A stretch of DNA of 64,000 nucleotides from a bacterium (GTDB taxonomy: Bacteria; AUK180). Under the pieces are notes generated by a model. The model was not told where the DNA came from, did not search any database, and worked only from the letters and a program-made list of their open reading frames with translations. The stretch spans positions 13,022-77,021 of the forward strand of contig JAGLGN010000016.1 in NCBI GenBank assembly GCA_023144005.1, read 5' to 3'. Positions 35,904 through 45,399 of the stretch are shown here, one piece after another (position 1 is the stretch's first letter; every line of letters begins with the position of its first letter). The translations under genes and the position numbers were made by a program.

Positions 35904-36809
35904 TTAAACATGATGCAGGTCTTTCAGTATCCTGATACGCTCCCCTATAGGAGGATGAGTGTCCATCAGTCCTGACTTTTCCTTCACTTTTTTCAATGGG
36001 TTCACAATATAAAGGTGTTGTGTCCCGCGATTAGCTGCTTCCAGCGGTTCCTTGTCGCTTGAGATCTTCTCCAATGCCCTCGCCAATCCGATGGGATTAC
36101 GCGTCATCTTCGCCGCGCTGGCATCCGCAAGGAATTCCCTTTGACGGGAAACAGAGAACTGTATGATCCTCGCGAGCACGGGGGCTAAGATGGCGAAGAC
36201 CAATGCTATGATCATAAGCGGCCCGGCGGACTTGCCTCCGGAAGACGAGCTGGATGACGATCTTCTTCTGTTCCCGTAAAAGAGACTGCGCAGAAAAAAG
36301 TCGGCTATCAATACGATAGTCCCCACCATTACAGCGATCATAGTGCCGAAAAGTATATCATAATTCTGTATGTGGGATAATTCGTGAGCCATGACGCCTT
36401 GAAGCTCTTCTCTGTCAAGCTTATCGAGCAGGCCGCTTGTAATAGCCACGGATGCGTGCTCCGGATTCCTTCCGGTAGCGAATGCATTGGGCGCCGTATC
36501 ATCGATCATATAGATCTTCGGCATCGGAAGGCCGGAGGCGATGCTCATTTCCTCCACAACATTCCACAAACGCTGATGATCCTTCTTCTCAATACGCTTT
36601 GCCCTTGAAAAAGCCATTATGATGGAATCACCGGAATAGAATGCACAAAGTCCGGATATTGTTGCCAGGACCCCCGCTATTACCACTCCATAGACACCGG
36701 CTTCAAAGAAATACTCTCCGATAAGAAATCCGAGAACTATTAGAACAGCGATCAGGGCTAAAAATAGAAAAACGGAATTCCGTTTATTTTTTTCGATTAA
36801 ATTATACAT
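35904..36809 (-). CDS. htpX: Membrane metalloprotease HtpX
   Basis: 301 residues. Two N-terminal membrane helices, zinc motif VMAHELSHIQNYD (HExxH) and downstream Glu in QREFLADASAAKM. A third hydrophobic pair lies around 145-200, with a Ser-rich loop between (RRSSSSSSSGGKSAG). HtpX degrades misfolded inner-membrane proteins. It lies 9 bp after lemA; the lemA-htpX pairing is common. Confidence 0.96.
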   Translation of the reverse strand: MYNLIEKNKRNSVFLFLALIAVLIVLGFLIGEYFFEAGVYGVVIAGVLATISGLCAFYSGDSIIMAFSRAKRIEKKDHQRLWNVVEEMSIASGLPMPKIYMIDDTAPNAFATGRNPEHASVAITSGLLDKLDREELQGVMAHELSHIQNYDILFGTMIAVMVGTIVLIADFFLRSLFYGNRRRSSSSSSSGGKSAGPLMIIALVFAILAPVLARIIQFSVSRQREFLADASAAKMTRNPIGLARALEKISSDKEPLEAANRGTQHLYIVNPLKKVKEKSGLMDTHPPIGERIRILKDLHHV

Positions 36810-36818
36810 CTTCTGGAA

Positions 36819-37379
36819 TTAAAACTTTACTTCCGGTGCCTTTCTCTCAGCTTCGGTCTCCACTTCAAAGAACTCGGACTTCACGAAGTTGAACATACCC
36901 GCAATAATATTATTGGGAAATACCTCGAGCTTGGTATTATAGACCATCACCTGATCATTATAATGCTGTCTTGCGAAAGAGATCTTGTTCTCTGTGGATG
37001 TAAGCTCTTCCTGCAGGGAAAGCATATTCTGATTTGCTTTGAGATCAGGATAATTCTCGGATACGGCGAAAAGAGATTTCAATGTCTGAGAGAGCATATT
37101 CTCCATCTTGGCGACTTGCTCCACATTATCCCCTTTGATATCGACCGCCATCTGACGCGCCTTTATCACCGCCTCGAGCGTCTCCCTCTCATGTTTCATA
37201 TACCCTTTGCAGATCTCAACGAGATTGGGGATAAGGTCATGCCGCCGTTTCAATTGAACATTGATCTGCGACCATGCATTCTTCACACGATTCCTGATGG
37301 TGACCATTCGATTGTAGATTCCGATCACCCATGAAATTACTACCACAACAATTACTAATAAAACGATAAATCCGCCCAT
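36819..37379 (-). CDS. lemA: LemA-family membrane protein
   Basis: 186 residues: one N-terminal membrane helix (FIVLLVIVVVVISWVIGIYN), then the helical domain with VKNAWSQINVQLKRRHDLIPNLVE, the LemA signature. The periplasmic helical domain has no known catalytic function. It lies between the TPR gene (16 bp) and htpX. Confidence 0.95.
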   Translation of the reverse strand: MGGFIVLLVIVVVVISWVIGIYNRMVTIRNRVKNAWSQINVQLKRRHDLIPNLVEICKGYMKHERETLEAVIKARQMAVDIKGDNVEQVAKMENMLSQTLKSLFAVSENYPDLKANQNMLSLQEELTSTENKISFARQHYNDQVMVYNTKLEVFPNNIIAGMFNFVKSEFFEVETEAERKAPEVKF

Positions 37380-37395
37380 AATATCTCCTAAGGGT

Positions 37396-38772
37396 CTATT
37401 TAGATCTTTCTAATGCTTCTGCGGCAAGATTCGGCTTATCCAGATTCTGATATGTCTGGGAAAGATTATACCAGGCATCCTTATTCTTGGGATTGATCTT
37501 GACAACCTTCTCAAAAGCGGCGGCCGCATTGGAATATTGGCCAAGCTCGAAATAATCGCCGGCGAGATATTCCCAAAGGGACTCGTCGTTCGGAGCATAA
37601 CTCAGAGCTTTCAGATAGGCCTTTATAGCTTCTTCATAATTCTTTGACTCATCATAGATGATGCCAAGATAAAGGAAGCTGGCAGTATATGAAGGCTTCA
37701 ATTCAGATGCCTTCTGAAATCCTCTTACAGCGGCGGTTTTATTGCCTAATTTATATTCGCAAAAACCCAGGGCGTACCATGAGCCGTAAAAATTATTCTT
37801 TGCTGAAATGGACTTCTTAAATTGACCAATGGCTTCTTTGAACTTATCCTGTTTCAAGAGCTGATACCCCAGACGGTAAGCTGCGGAATAATCCACTGAA
37901 TCCATGGATTTCGCTATTTCCAGATACTTATTGGCATTAGAAGAATCACCTTTTTTCTTATACAGCTCTGAAAGCTCGAATGCCGCCTTCTGATTCTTGC
38001 TGTCCTTCTTATAGAGCAGCTCGTAATAATAGATCGCCTTCACGGTGTTTCCTGTCTTTTTATATCCGAAACCCAGCCACCCGATATCATCGGTGGAAAG
38101 GGAGGATTCCTTCACCTTCGCCAGAGTGCTTACGCCATTGGCCCAATCCCTCGTCTTGAAGTATGTGTAGGCGAGAAGAACGAGCATCTTATGCTCCTTT
38201 TTTATGGCAAGGGCTTTCTTATAATAGACCTGGGCATTTTTCAATTGATCCAGCTTGGTGGCGTATATCGTCGCAATGCTCTTATATGCCTTCAACGCGA
38301 GTTTCTTATCAGCCGCAGCCGCTGCCTTATAAACCTTGACTGCCGCTTCATAGCTGCCCTGCTTTTTCAGGATATCACCCTCAATAAGCTTCGCGCTCGT
38401 ATTATTCGGCTCGAAATCATAGACCTTTCTTATCGTCGAGGCGGCCTCTTTATACCTCGCCAGTCTCACATATATGTCTGACAGTGTAAGATAGATGGCA
38501 ACATCCTTGGGGTCGTTCTCAATAAGCATCTTACAGTACTTAATGGCTTCCGGCCATTCCTGTTTTGTGCTGTACAGCTTAACCAATGCCCACATACCGT
38601 CAACAAAATCAGGTTTTGATTTCAATGCATGTATAAGATGGGGTTCGGCACTTATATAGTCACCCAACTCCATATACTTCACACCCTGATTGTAGTATTT
38701 GAAATAATTCGCCCATGCAGGCAAGCTCAGGATAACGATCAAAATGGTCAAAACGATCTTTTTAGCTTTCAT
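37396..38772 (-). CDS. Periplasmic TPR protein
   Basis: About 458 residues from the ATG at 38772 (AGGAG 6 nt upstream). Signal peptide (IVLTILIVILSLPAWA). About 12 TPR units cover the rest (YYNQGVKYMELGDYISAEPHL, WYALGFCEYKLGNKTAAVRGF, YNLSQTYQNLDKPNLAAEALE). First gene of a TPR-lemA-htpX unit, so it may assist membrane protein quality control (inference). Confidence 0.88.
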   Translation of the reverse strand: MKAKKIVLTILIVILSLPAWANYFKYYNQGVKYMELGDYISAEPHLIHALKSKPDFVDGMWALVKLYSTKQEWPEAIKYCKMLIENDPKDVAIYLTLSDIYVRLARYKEAASTIRKVYDFEPNNTSAKLIEGDILKKQGSYEAAVKVYKAAAAADKKLALKAYKSIATIYATKLDQLKNAQVYYKKALAIKKEHKMLVLLAYTYFKTRDWANGVSTLAKVKESSLSTDDIGWLGFGYKKTGNTVKAIYYYELLYKKDSKNQKAAFELSELYKKKGDSSNANKYLEIAKSMDSVDYSAAYRLGYQLLKQDKFKEAIGQFKKSISAKNNFYGSWYALGFCEYKLGNKTAAVRGFQKASELKPSYTASFLYLGIIYDESKNYEEAIKAYLKALSYAPNDESLWEYLAGDYFELGQYSNAAAAFEKVVKINPKNKDAWYNLSQTYQNLDKPNLAAEALERSK

Positions 38773-38796
38773 GAACAACTCCTATTCTGTTAAAAT

Positions 38797-38824
38797 ATAC
38801 TATCATAATTTTCATATTTTTCAA
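38797..38824 (-). promoter_or_regulatory. Possible promoter of TPR-lemA-htpX
   Basis: Minus strand TTGAAA (38824-38819), 16 bp, TAGTAT (38802-38797). It gives a short leader with AGGAG. Confidence 0.5.
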
Positions 38825-38858
38825 CCTCACAAACATTTTAGCAAGTATTGTTCCACTT

Positions 38859-40487
38859 TTAAATATGCTCAATATACTTTACTTTAAGATACATTTGCCC
38901 TCTAAATTCTTCCCAGAAAGGGCTGGCGATTATATCAATTGTACCGTTTTTTCCAAAATCCGTCTTGTTATTCCAGTCCTGAAGCTGAAAAGGGATGTCC
39001 CGCTGATAGCAATCGTAGAATCTATACTTCTCCTTGACCAACTTATTTTCCCTGATATCAACTCCTCTGATCAAAAAACGGGGTGAGGGATTTCCAATTC
39101 CGAATGGCTTAAGCTTCTGCAGTTTCAAATGAAGATCATATGTGAATTTTGTGAGATCAAGTTCCATATCCGCGACGATCTGCTTTGTGAAACCGTCGGG
39201 ATACAACTTCTGGAAATTCTTATCTATTTCCGCCTTGACAGCCTCGAGGTCAGATTTATTGATCCTGAGGCCGCAAGCCATTGTATGGCCTCCGAAACTC
39301 AGGAATTTCTCACTTGAAGCGGAAAGAAGCGCGTGCAGGTCGACACCCGGAACGCTTCGCCCCGAACCATGCAGCATGCCATCAGCGTCTTCTTCAAATA
39401 TTATCGACGGCTTGTGAGTAAGTTCGACCATGCGGGAGGCGATGATCCCGTTTATCCCGCGGTTGAATTGATCGGAAGAAAGGATCAGAACAGATGAATC
39501 CACATCCTTAGACATCTCTTTCGCCCTGTCTATGAGTTCTTCCTGCAGCTTTCTCCTCTGACTGTTTATTTCATTGAGCAAGTGCGCGGCTTCAACGGGT
39601 GAATCACTGAACATCAGATCGACCGCAAGGGAGGCATCCTCCATCCTTCCCGCCGCGTTCAGCCGGGGGGCCAGCATAAATCCCAAGTGATATGCCTCAA
39701 AGGGGGGATTCGAGCCGATATTGTCCATAAGTTCTTTGATGCCCTTGATGTACGCATTGTTCAAAACGTCCAATCCCAAGGTGGTGATTATCCTGTTATC
39801 CATGGTCAGCGGGACCACATCCGCGACTGTGCCGAGAGCGCCGAAGAAAAACAGTTCCTTCAATAGCGGTGTTATTTCTCCAAGTAATTGACGGGCGATA
39901 TACAGGGCCACCCCTGCGCCGGCAAGTTCTCTGATCTGAGGAATATCATTGAGTTTGGGATTAACTATTAATGTATCCGGAAGTTCGGGCTCAGGTGTAT
40001 GATGATCCGTAATAACTATGTCCATCCCCTGTTCGAATGCGTATTTCACCTCATCGGTCGATGTTATCCCGCAATCCACGGAAATGACCTTCCTGATCCC
40101 CATTTCGATAAAACGGTCAATGCCCTCTTTGGAGATCCCGTATCCTTCGTCAAAACGATTCGGGATCATGATCGTGGCCTTACCGCCGATACCTGCAATC
40201 GCCTTCTTCAAGATGACGGAGGCAGTAATGCCGTCAACATCATAGTCGCCGTATATACCGATCTCTTCGTCAGCTTCTACATTCCGCCTTAAGAAATTAG
40301 CGGTTTCCTTAACATTGGGAATATCTTCTGTACGCATAAGGTATTTTAATTTGGGATTGAGAAATTTCTCCACCGCTTCGGGAGAATCGACACCTCTGGA
40401 AGCCAGAAGCGCCAAGATCACAGGGTCTTCTTCTGAGCCTAATAATGAAGGAGGGATACCGTTTGCCTTGAGAATAACTTCTTTCAT
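38859..40487 (-). CDS. recJ: Single-stranded-DNA exonuclease RecJ
   Basis: 542 residues. DHH phosphoesterase motifs: IYGDYDVDGITAS, VDCGIT, ITDHHTPEPELP; DHHA1 region with GRMEDASLA and FGGHTMACGLRI; then the RecJ OB domain. A 5'-3' exonuclease for recombination and mismatch repair. It overlaps the Nif3 gene by one base. Confidence 0.97.
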   Translation of the reverse strand: MKEVILKANGIPPSLLGSEEDPVILALLASRGVDSPEAVEKFLNPKLKYLMRTEDIPNVKETANFLRRNVEADEEIGIYGDYDVDGITASVILKKAIAGIGGKATIMIPNRFDEGYGISKEGIDRFIEMGIRKVISVDCGITSTDEVKYAFEQGMDIVITDHHTPEPELPDTLIVNPKLNDIPQIRELAGAGVALYIARQLLGEITPLLKELFFFGALGTVADVVPLTMDNRIITTLGLDVLNNAYIKGIKELMDNIGSNPPFEAYHLGFMLAPRLNAAGRMEDASLAVDLMFSDSPVEAAHLLNEINSQRRKLQEELIDRAKEMSKDVDSSVLILSSDQFNRGINGIIASRMVELTHKPSIIFEEDADGMLHGSGRSVPGVDLHALLSASSEKFLSFGGHTMACGLRINKSDLEAVKAEIDKNFQKLYPDGFTKQIVADMELDLTKFTYDLHLKLQKLKPFGIGNPSPRFLIRGVDIRENKLVKEKYRFYDCYQRDIPFQLQDWNNKTDFGKNGTIDIIASPFWEEFRGQMYLKVKYIEHI

Positions 40488-41236
40488 CAGAAGCCGGTGG
40501 GGATATCGATGAACTCGCTCTTGAGGCCGAATTCCTTTTCGAGCAGATCGCCCAATTTCAATATGCCGAATTTTTCCGTATTATAATGGCCGCCAAAGAC
40601 AACATTCAGGCGGGCCTCTTTCACGAAATGGTACATGGAATGTGAGGCCTCACCTGTAATATAAAGGTCGAGCCCTTCCTTGATCGCGTCCGGTATCAAA
40701 GAAGCAGCGCCGCCGGAGACGACACCTATATTTCTGATCTCCTCTTTTCCGAATTGAAGAAGCTGATAATCTCCGAAAAGTCCGCCGAGAACATCCTTGA
40801 ATTCCTTCATCTTCAAGGGTTCGGCAAGCATGCCTTTGAAGCCGATCTTCGTGCCCTTGTAATCCCCGAAAGGCAGGATATCGGTCAGCCCCAGTTCAGC
40901 GGCTATACGCGCATTATGTCCGATCACCGCGTGAAGGTCCAGCGGGAGATGGGCGGCATACAGTGAGAGCTCATTGTCAAAGAGCTTCTTAAAGCGTTCG
41001 TAATGTATCCCCGTAATGGCAAAAGATGAACCCCAGAACAGGCCGTGATGCACCACAAGTAATTTATTGCCGCGGCCGGCCTTTTCAAATAATTCCAAAG
41101 ACGCGTCCACAGCGAGAACGACAGAATCTATCTCAGCATCCATGTCTCCAAATTGCAGCCCGTTGAGGGACATATCGTCAACTGCATCAATATCCAGGTA
41201 ATTATCGAGAAATTCAACGATCTTATTTAATTTCAA
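40487..41236 (-). CDS. Nif3-like dinuclear metal protein (YbgI/GTP cyclohydrolase I type 2), TTG start
   Basis: 249 residues. NGLQFGD, VVHHGLFWG and YAAHLPLDLH carry the metal-binding His and Asp residues, and GEASHSMYHFVKE ... GHYNTEKFG the C-terminal ones. The biochemical role is unsettled. The start codon is TTG at 41236 with AGGAG 7 nt upstream; no ATG fits. Confidence 0.93.
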   Translation of the reverse strand: MKLNKIVEFLDNYLDIDAVDDMSLNGLQFGDMDAEIDSVVLAVDASLELFEKAGRGNKLLVVHHGLFWGSSFAITGIHYERFKKLFDNELSLYAAHLPLDLHAVIGHNARIAAELGLTDILPFGDYKGTKIGFKGMLAEPLKMKEFKDVLGGLFGDYQLLQFGKEEIRNIGVVSGGAASLIPDAIKEGLDLYITGEASHSMYHFVKEARLNVVFGGHYNTEKFGILKLGDLLEKEFGLKSEFIDIPTGF

Positions 41237-41458
41237 ACCCGACTCCTATTTATATCTTCTCAGTACCGAAGCGTTCAAAGGTTGCAAGTTCAAAAGTTCA
41301 AAGTTGAAAAATTCAGTGAACAATTCAAAAATGAACAATGAACAATGAGTAGTAAGTGCCCCAGTGGACCCAGTGACCCAGTGGAACAAGAGAAAGAGAG
41401 CTTCTTTTCTCAACAAACCTCTAGCCTCCAACCTCTAACCTCTGCGCAGCGCCATCTT
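41237..41458. repeat. Repeat island after the O-antigen ligase gene
   Basis: CAAAGGTTGCAAGTTCAAAAGTTCAAAG repeats (41276-41304), TGAACAA repeats (41318-41347), module C (41356-41390) and CCTCTAGCCTCCAACCTCTAACC (41418-41442) in 7-bp steps. No gene seen. Confidence 0.85.
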
Positions 41459-43522
41459 TCATTTGCCGGCCTCATTTATTTCCTTCAATTTCCTTACGAT
41501 CATTTCATTATCTATGTCCGGGATATCTGTCCTGGAAAAATACTCGATCCCCCGTTCTATATCATAGGTCGCGTAAAATGCCGATAATCTTGTTATCGCA
41601 AGTTCTTTGGCCTTGATATTCTGAATATCCGGAATTAAGCCCTCATATGTTTTTATAATAGCATAGGGCTCATTTGTCTCCATATAGGCGAATTCAAGTA
41701 TGCGGAATAACTCAGCTCTGTCCGGTTTTATTTTGAGGTCGAGTTCAATTTCAGTACCCAGCTCGGAAAGAAGCTTTTTCTTCTTTTCCACTTGTCCTGT
41801 GCGATTATATATATCGATCATCATCTTATAGACCTCAAGATCGACCGGATCCTGATGCAGATACAGCTCAAATTCATATAAGGCCTTCTTGTATTCTCTA
41901 AGATAATAATAAGTCCTCCCCTTAAGAAAGTGGACTTGAACATAATGCTCAGAAAGCTTCTGCAGATGCTCATATGCCTTGATAGCTTCCCGTAAATGCT
42001 CTTCATCTTGTGTGGAAATATAGAGGTCCTGCAGCAATGTTCCCGTAAAATACCGTGCAATGATATTATTAGGGTCATATCTCAAGGCCTCTTTATAGAG
42101 CTCCTGCGCTTTTATAAAAGAGCCTTTTGCCCTGTTGACATGTTTGTGGCTTCTCAAGGCAAGACCATCCTTTGACCGGGCGATCGCCTTATTCAGTATC
42201 AGGCTTGAATGATAGCGTCTCATCGATAAAAAGAGCAGAAAGCCGCCGAGCAACGCGAGCACGATAAGAAAAAGAGGCCTGACCCTGAAGCTCCATTTCC
42301 GCTTATATATTCTAGCGGCATAAGCGGAGCCCAGTGCCAGCAGAAGATATATCACGATTATGGATGAGAGCCATTTGGAATTTACAGAAAAGAGATTATC
42401 CAGCATCAGTCCCATCAAGCCGAGATTGACCCCGAGAAGTGAAATAGCGGTCTTCTCCCGCCCGGACTTCATAGCGGTAAATGCGGCGCGGAAAAAGAAG
42501 AAGAAAAAGCCGATGAACATGAATAAATAAAGTGCAAAACCGAATATCCCCAGATCGACCGCGCTTTCAATGGGATCCGAATGGGCATGTATCGTTTCGG
42601 CATTGTGCTTGCCTTCAAAAAGGAATATCTGCTTGCTTTTATATTCAGGATAATAGGCACGGAAATTACCCGGCCCCACTCCCATCGGATTATCTTTGAT
42701 TATCTGCAGAGAAGAATTCCATGTATATACACGAAACATCGGAGTCCCTTTTCCTATGTCCGTCATTGAGCGTATACGCCCCCAGTAATCCGAAGGGACA
42801 ATGAAGAGAATAGCTATCGCAAGCATCGCCAATGGAATAAACCTTGTCCAAAGCCTTTTCTTCCATATTAGAATTATTATCAGGAATGCTATCAGAACAG
42901 GAATAAGCCCTACGAAAGCCGCCCTTGTTCTAGTCAGAAATATAGCATAGCTCTCCACGCCGATGAATAAAAGGTGTAACGCCCTCATCCGTATGCCTTC
43001 AGCAAGAAAATACTTGGTCAAGGAGATCAGTATGAAGGGGATCAGCAGCGCGGCGAAGAAATTGGAATTTCCATAAAAAGACGGCGGACGGATCCCGGTG
43101 GGAACGGGATAAAGCCGTAAAAGATCCACTTCATAATAGAGTAAAATACCGTAAACGGCACTCAATACACCTATCACTTCGAAAGCAGACAATAATCTCT
43201 CCGGTTTGATCATCCTCAGAGAAAAATACATCATCGTGGCGGAAAGCGATATCTGAACATAATGAAAGGCAAATGAATGGTATCTGAGAAACGGCAGCAT
43301 TACAATAGAGAAGAGAGGCAGCGCCAGGATCACAAGGTCCAATAGCGCGATTTTGATGCTCTTTTTCTTTTCAAAATAAAATAGGAAGACGAAGGAAAAA
43401 AAAGACAGAAATATGAAGAACGGCTCTTTTATCTCGGTAATATTATAGGAAGATTTGTTCATGACAAGAAGCGAGATCAACAGCAATAATAGAACAAATC
43501 CCTCTCGAATTTTCCTATTCAC
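41459..43522 (-). CDS. O-antigen ligase-like (Wzy_C) membrane protein with TPR tail
   Basis: 687 residues from a GTG that overlaps the previous stop (GTGAATAG). About 11-12 membrane helices fill residues 10-440. The large loop carries GVGPGNFRAYYPEY and ETIHAHSDPIESAVDLGIFGF, the Wzy_C/WaaL signature. Three or four TPR units follow (about 465-620). Such proteins ligate or polymerise surface glycans, or act on glycosylated proteins. No O-antigen cluster is adjacent. Confidence 0.88.
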   Translation of the reverse strand: MNRKIREGFVLLLLLISLLVMNKSSYNITEIKEPFFIFLSFFSFVFLFYFEKKKSIKIALLDLVILALPLFSIVMLPFLRYHSFAFHYVQISLSATMMYFSLRMIKPERLLSAFEVIGVLSAVYGILLYYEVDLLRLYPVPTGIRPPSFYGNSNFFAALLIPFILISLTKYFLAEGIRMRALHLLFIGVESYAIFLTRTRAAFVGLIPVLIAFLIIILIWKKRLWTRFIPLAMLAIAILFIVPSDYWGRIRSMTDIGKGTPMFRVYTWNSSLQIIKDNPMGVGPGNFRAYYPEYKSKQIFLFEGKHNAETIHAHSDPIESAVDLGIFGFALYLFMFIGFFFFFFRAAFTAMKSGREKTAISLLGVNLGLMGLMLDNLFSVNSKWLSSIIVIYLLLALGSAYAARIYKRKWSFRVRPLFLIVLALLGGFLLFLSMRRYHSSLILNKAIARSKDGLALRSHKHVNRAKGSFIKAQELYKEALRYDPNNIIARYFTGTLLQDLYISTQDEEHLREAIKAYEHLQKLSEHYVQVHFLKGRTYYYLREYKKALYEFELYLHQDPVDLEVYKMMIDIYNRTGQVEKKKKLLSELGTEIELDLKIKPDRAELFRILEFAYMETNEPYAIIKTYEGLIPDIQNIKAKELAITRLSAFYATYDIERGIEYFSRTDIPDIDNEMIVRKLKEINEAGK

Positions 43523-44333
43523 TTATCTTCTTATATTTCTCGATCCATTGTAAGATCTCATCATCGTCGTAATTGTACCCGGTATATTTCACTGTATAGA
43601 GAAAATCAATAATGTCCAGAATGGTCTCTCTCCTGTCAAGATTAACTTCTTTTGTCTCCAGGGCGGAAGAGATGTCATCCTTCAAGGCATTCTGCGAGAT
43701 ACTATATTTCGCCAGGAGAAATCCCCTGAGCAATTCTTCAAGTTTAGAAAATTTTTCGGTCTTCGCGAGGGAATGGAAAGGATCTTCTTTGATCTCACTT
43801 TCCTCTTGCACATCCGTGGATGATCTCCCCTTTTTTTTCTGTTTTATCCCGACAATAACTACTATGACCACCACAAACGCGATAAGAAAGAAAAGCAGGA
43901 GCAAAGGCAAAGGGCTGTTCGTATTCTTTAACACAACAATTTTCACGGGGTCTGTTTTAAGTTCGATATTCAGATCCGCCTCGGGATTATAATACGGCAG
44001 GGACACTGAAGGAAAGATATACTCCCCGGCTGCAAGGGCCTTGTATTTCACTTTGTAGGATAATATCTGCTGGGCCTTGTCCTTGACCACATTGATCCTG
44101 GTAGTGGATGAGGACAATACCCTGGAAGCCCACTCCGGCGCAGGCATCTTGGGAGACGCTATTCTGATCTCGGTCGAACCTACCTTCTGTATCTCTAAAT
44201 TGAAGGTGAACATTTCTCCCACTTTGACCTCATTCTTATCCAATGATGAATTGATGGAAACCTGGAACGAAGCCCCCTGCAGAAGGACTAAAAGAATGAG
44301 TATTGCGGGAATCGTATAAAGCCTAATTTTCAT
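43515..44333 (-). CDS. BatD-like membrane protein
   Basis: 272 residues: signal peptide (LYTIPAILILLVLLQGASF), an Ig-like domain (VSINSSLDKNEVKVGEMFTFNLEIQ) of the BatD kind, one membrane helix (PLPLLLLFFLIAFVVVIVVIVG, about 145-166) and a cytosolic helical domain. Only one Ig domain is present and no BatA/BatB gene is adjacent, so the assignment is by fold. Confidence 0.7.
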   Translation of the reverse strand: MKIRLYTIPAILILLVLLQGASFQVSINSSLDKNEVKVGEMFTFNLEIQKVGSTEIRIASPKMPAPEWASRVLSSSTTRINVVKDKAQQILSYKVKYKALAAGEYIFPSVSLPYYNPEADLNIELKTDPVKIVVLKNTNSPLPLLLLFFLIAFVVVIVVIVGIKQKKKGRSSTDVQEESEIKEDPFHSLAKTEKFSKLEELLRGFLLAKYSISQNALKDDISSALETKEVNLDRRETILDIIDFLYTVKYTGYNYDDDEILQWIEKYKKISE

Positions 44334-44366
44334 ATATGGATATTATATACAAAAGAGGGAATTATT

Positions 44367-45398
44367 TCAATCTTTTCTAAGCATTTCCTTGATCTCTTCC
44401 AATTCTTTCTCAAGGCGCTCAAGCTTCTCCTCAAGAATATCGGATGTATTTACCTCGATCTTTTTTATTTTTTCAAGCTTCCGCTTGATCATGTATTTAT
44501 TCAGCTCTGTCTTAGAACCCAATTCAGCCTTGATCTTCATTCTATCGCCGTCTCTTATGACCTCGATCATTACGGTTTCTCCAGAGGATCTTGAGCCGAT
44601 GGAATTGATCACATCTTCAACACGCAGCATCTCTTCTTTATCAACCTTGACAATGATATCACCTTTTTTAAACCCGGCCTTTTCAGCGGGAGAATCCTCA
44701 TAAACGGAGGCAATGCTTATCAGGTCATTGTGAATGCGCAAAGTTATACCGAGCCAAGCCCTGGTCTTAACAGGCCTGTCCGCCAGTTTTTGCAATTCTT
44801 CCAGATCTAGGAATTTTCCGGAAAAGGCATCCTCTACCTCAACTTCATTGATGCGGTCGCAATTCATAAAAATGGTTTTGATAAATGAGGTCACATGATA
44901 ATTGTACAGCAACCCGAGAAGCTCACCGTCATTATTGAAAATGACGCGTAATCTCTTCGCCTGTATATCTTTTTCAAAATCCCTTGGAGCGGTATTGAAA
45001 GAGGAATACAGCAGGGCGCCGTCTGAAAGGACCTGCAGGCTGAAGTACCATTGCACTTCCGTGTAATCCGTCTTAGCGCCCTTCAATGCGGATTTCTTCA
45101 TTGAGGGATTCTTATAGAAGTAAAGCCCGTTATCGACCTTGATCAGGTCAGAGGCATCAATCTTCACTGTATTATTATTCAGATCGACAATTCTATCACC
45201 GGGATTCAAGGAGTAATTCGAGATCATGATCCCATTGCTTAAATTCAAGGCGCAAAAGGTCTTCCCCGTACTATTGGTAACCTTTAAGATGCGGGAATTA
45301 TATCTGGAACCGATTTTTCTGATCAGCTGATCAGAACTCTGGGCAAATGCGAAAAGGACAAATAGAACGCTCACAATAATGAAAATACTTCTCTTCAT
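44367..45398 (-). CDS. Exported PDZ-domain protein with coiled-coil tail
   Basis: 343 residues with a signal peptide (IFIIVSVLFVLFAFA). A PDZ domain of the HtrA type lies at about 213-293 (WLGITLRIHNDLISIASVYEDSPAEKAGFKKGDIIVKVD). The first 200 residues lack the Ser protease motif (no GNSGGP), so it is not an active HtrA as seen. A Glu/Lys-rich coiled coil ends it (about 310-343). Confidence 0.8.
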   Translation of the reverse strand: MKRSIFIIVSVLFVLFAFAQSSDQLIRKIGSRYNSRILKVTNSTGKTFCALNLSNGIMISNYSLNPGDRIVDLNNNTVKIDASDLIKVDNGLYFYKNPSMKKSALKGAKTDYTEVQWYFSLQVLSDGALLYSSFNTAPRDFEKDIQAKRLRVIFNNDGELLGLLYNYHVTSFIKTIFMNCDRINEVEVEDAFSGKFLDLEELQKLADRPVKTRAWLGITLRIHNDLISIASVYEDSPAEKAGFKKGDIIVKVDKEEMLRVEDVINSIGSRSSGETVMIEVIRDGDRMKIKAELGSKTELNKYMIKRKLEKIKKIEVNTSDILEEKLERLEKELEEIKEMLRKD

Positions 45399-45399
45399 T

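Noticed and set aside
35454-35975. Open frames in the island between the HD gene and htpX
   Set aside because: The translations are repeats of VPC/TSHF type made by heptamer units in frame; no start signals.
44367-45398. PDZ protein as a DegP/HtrA protease
   Set aside because: No GNSGGP motif or catalytic triad is visible in the first 200 residues.
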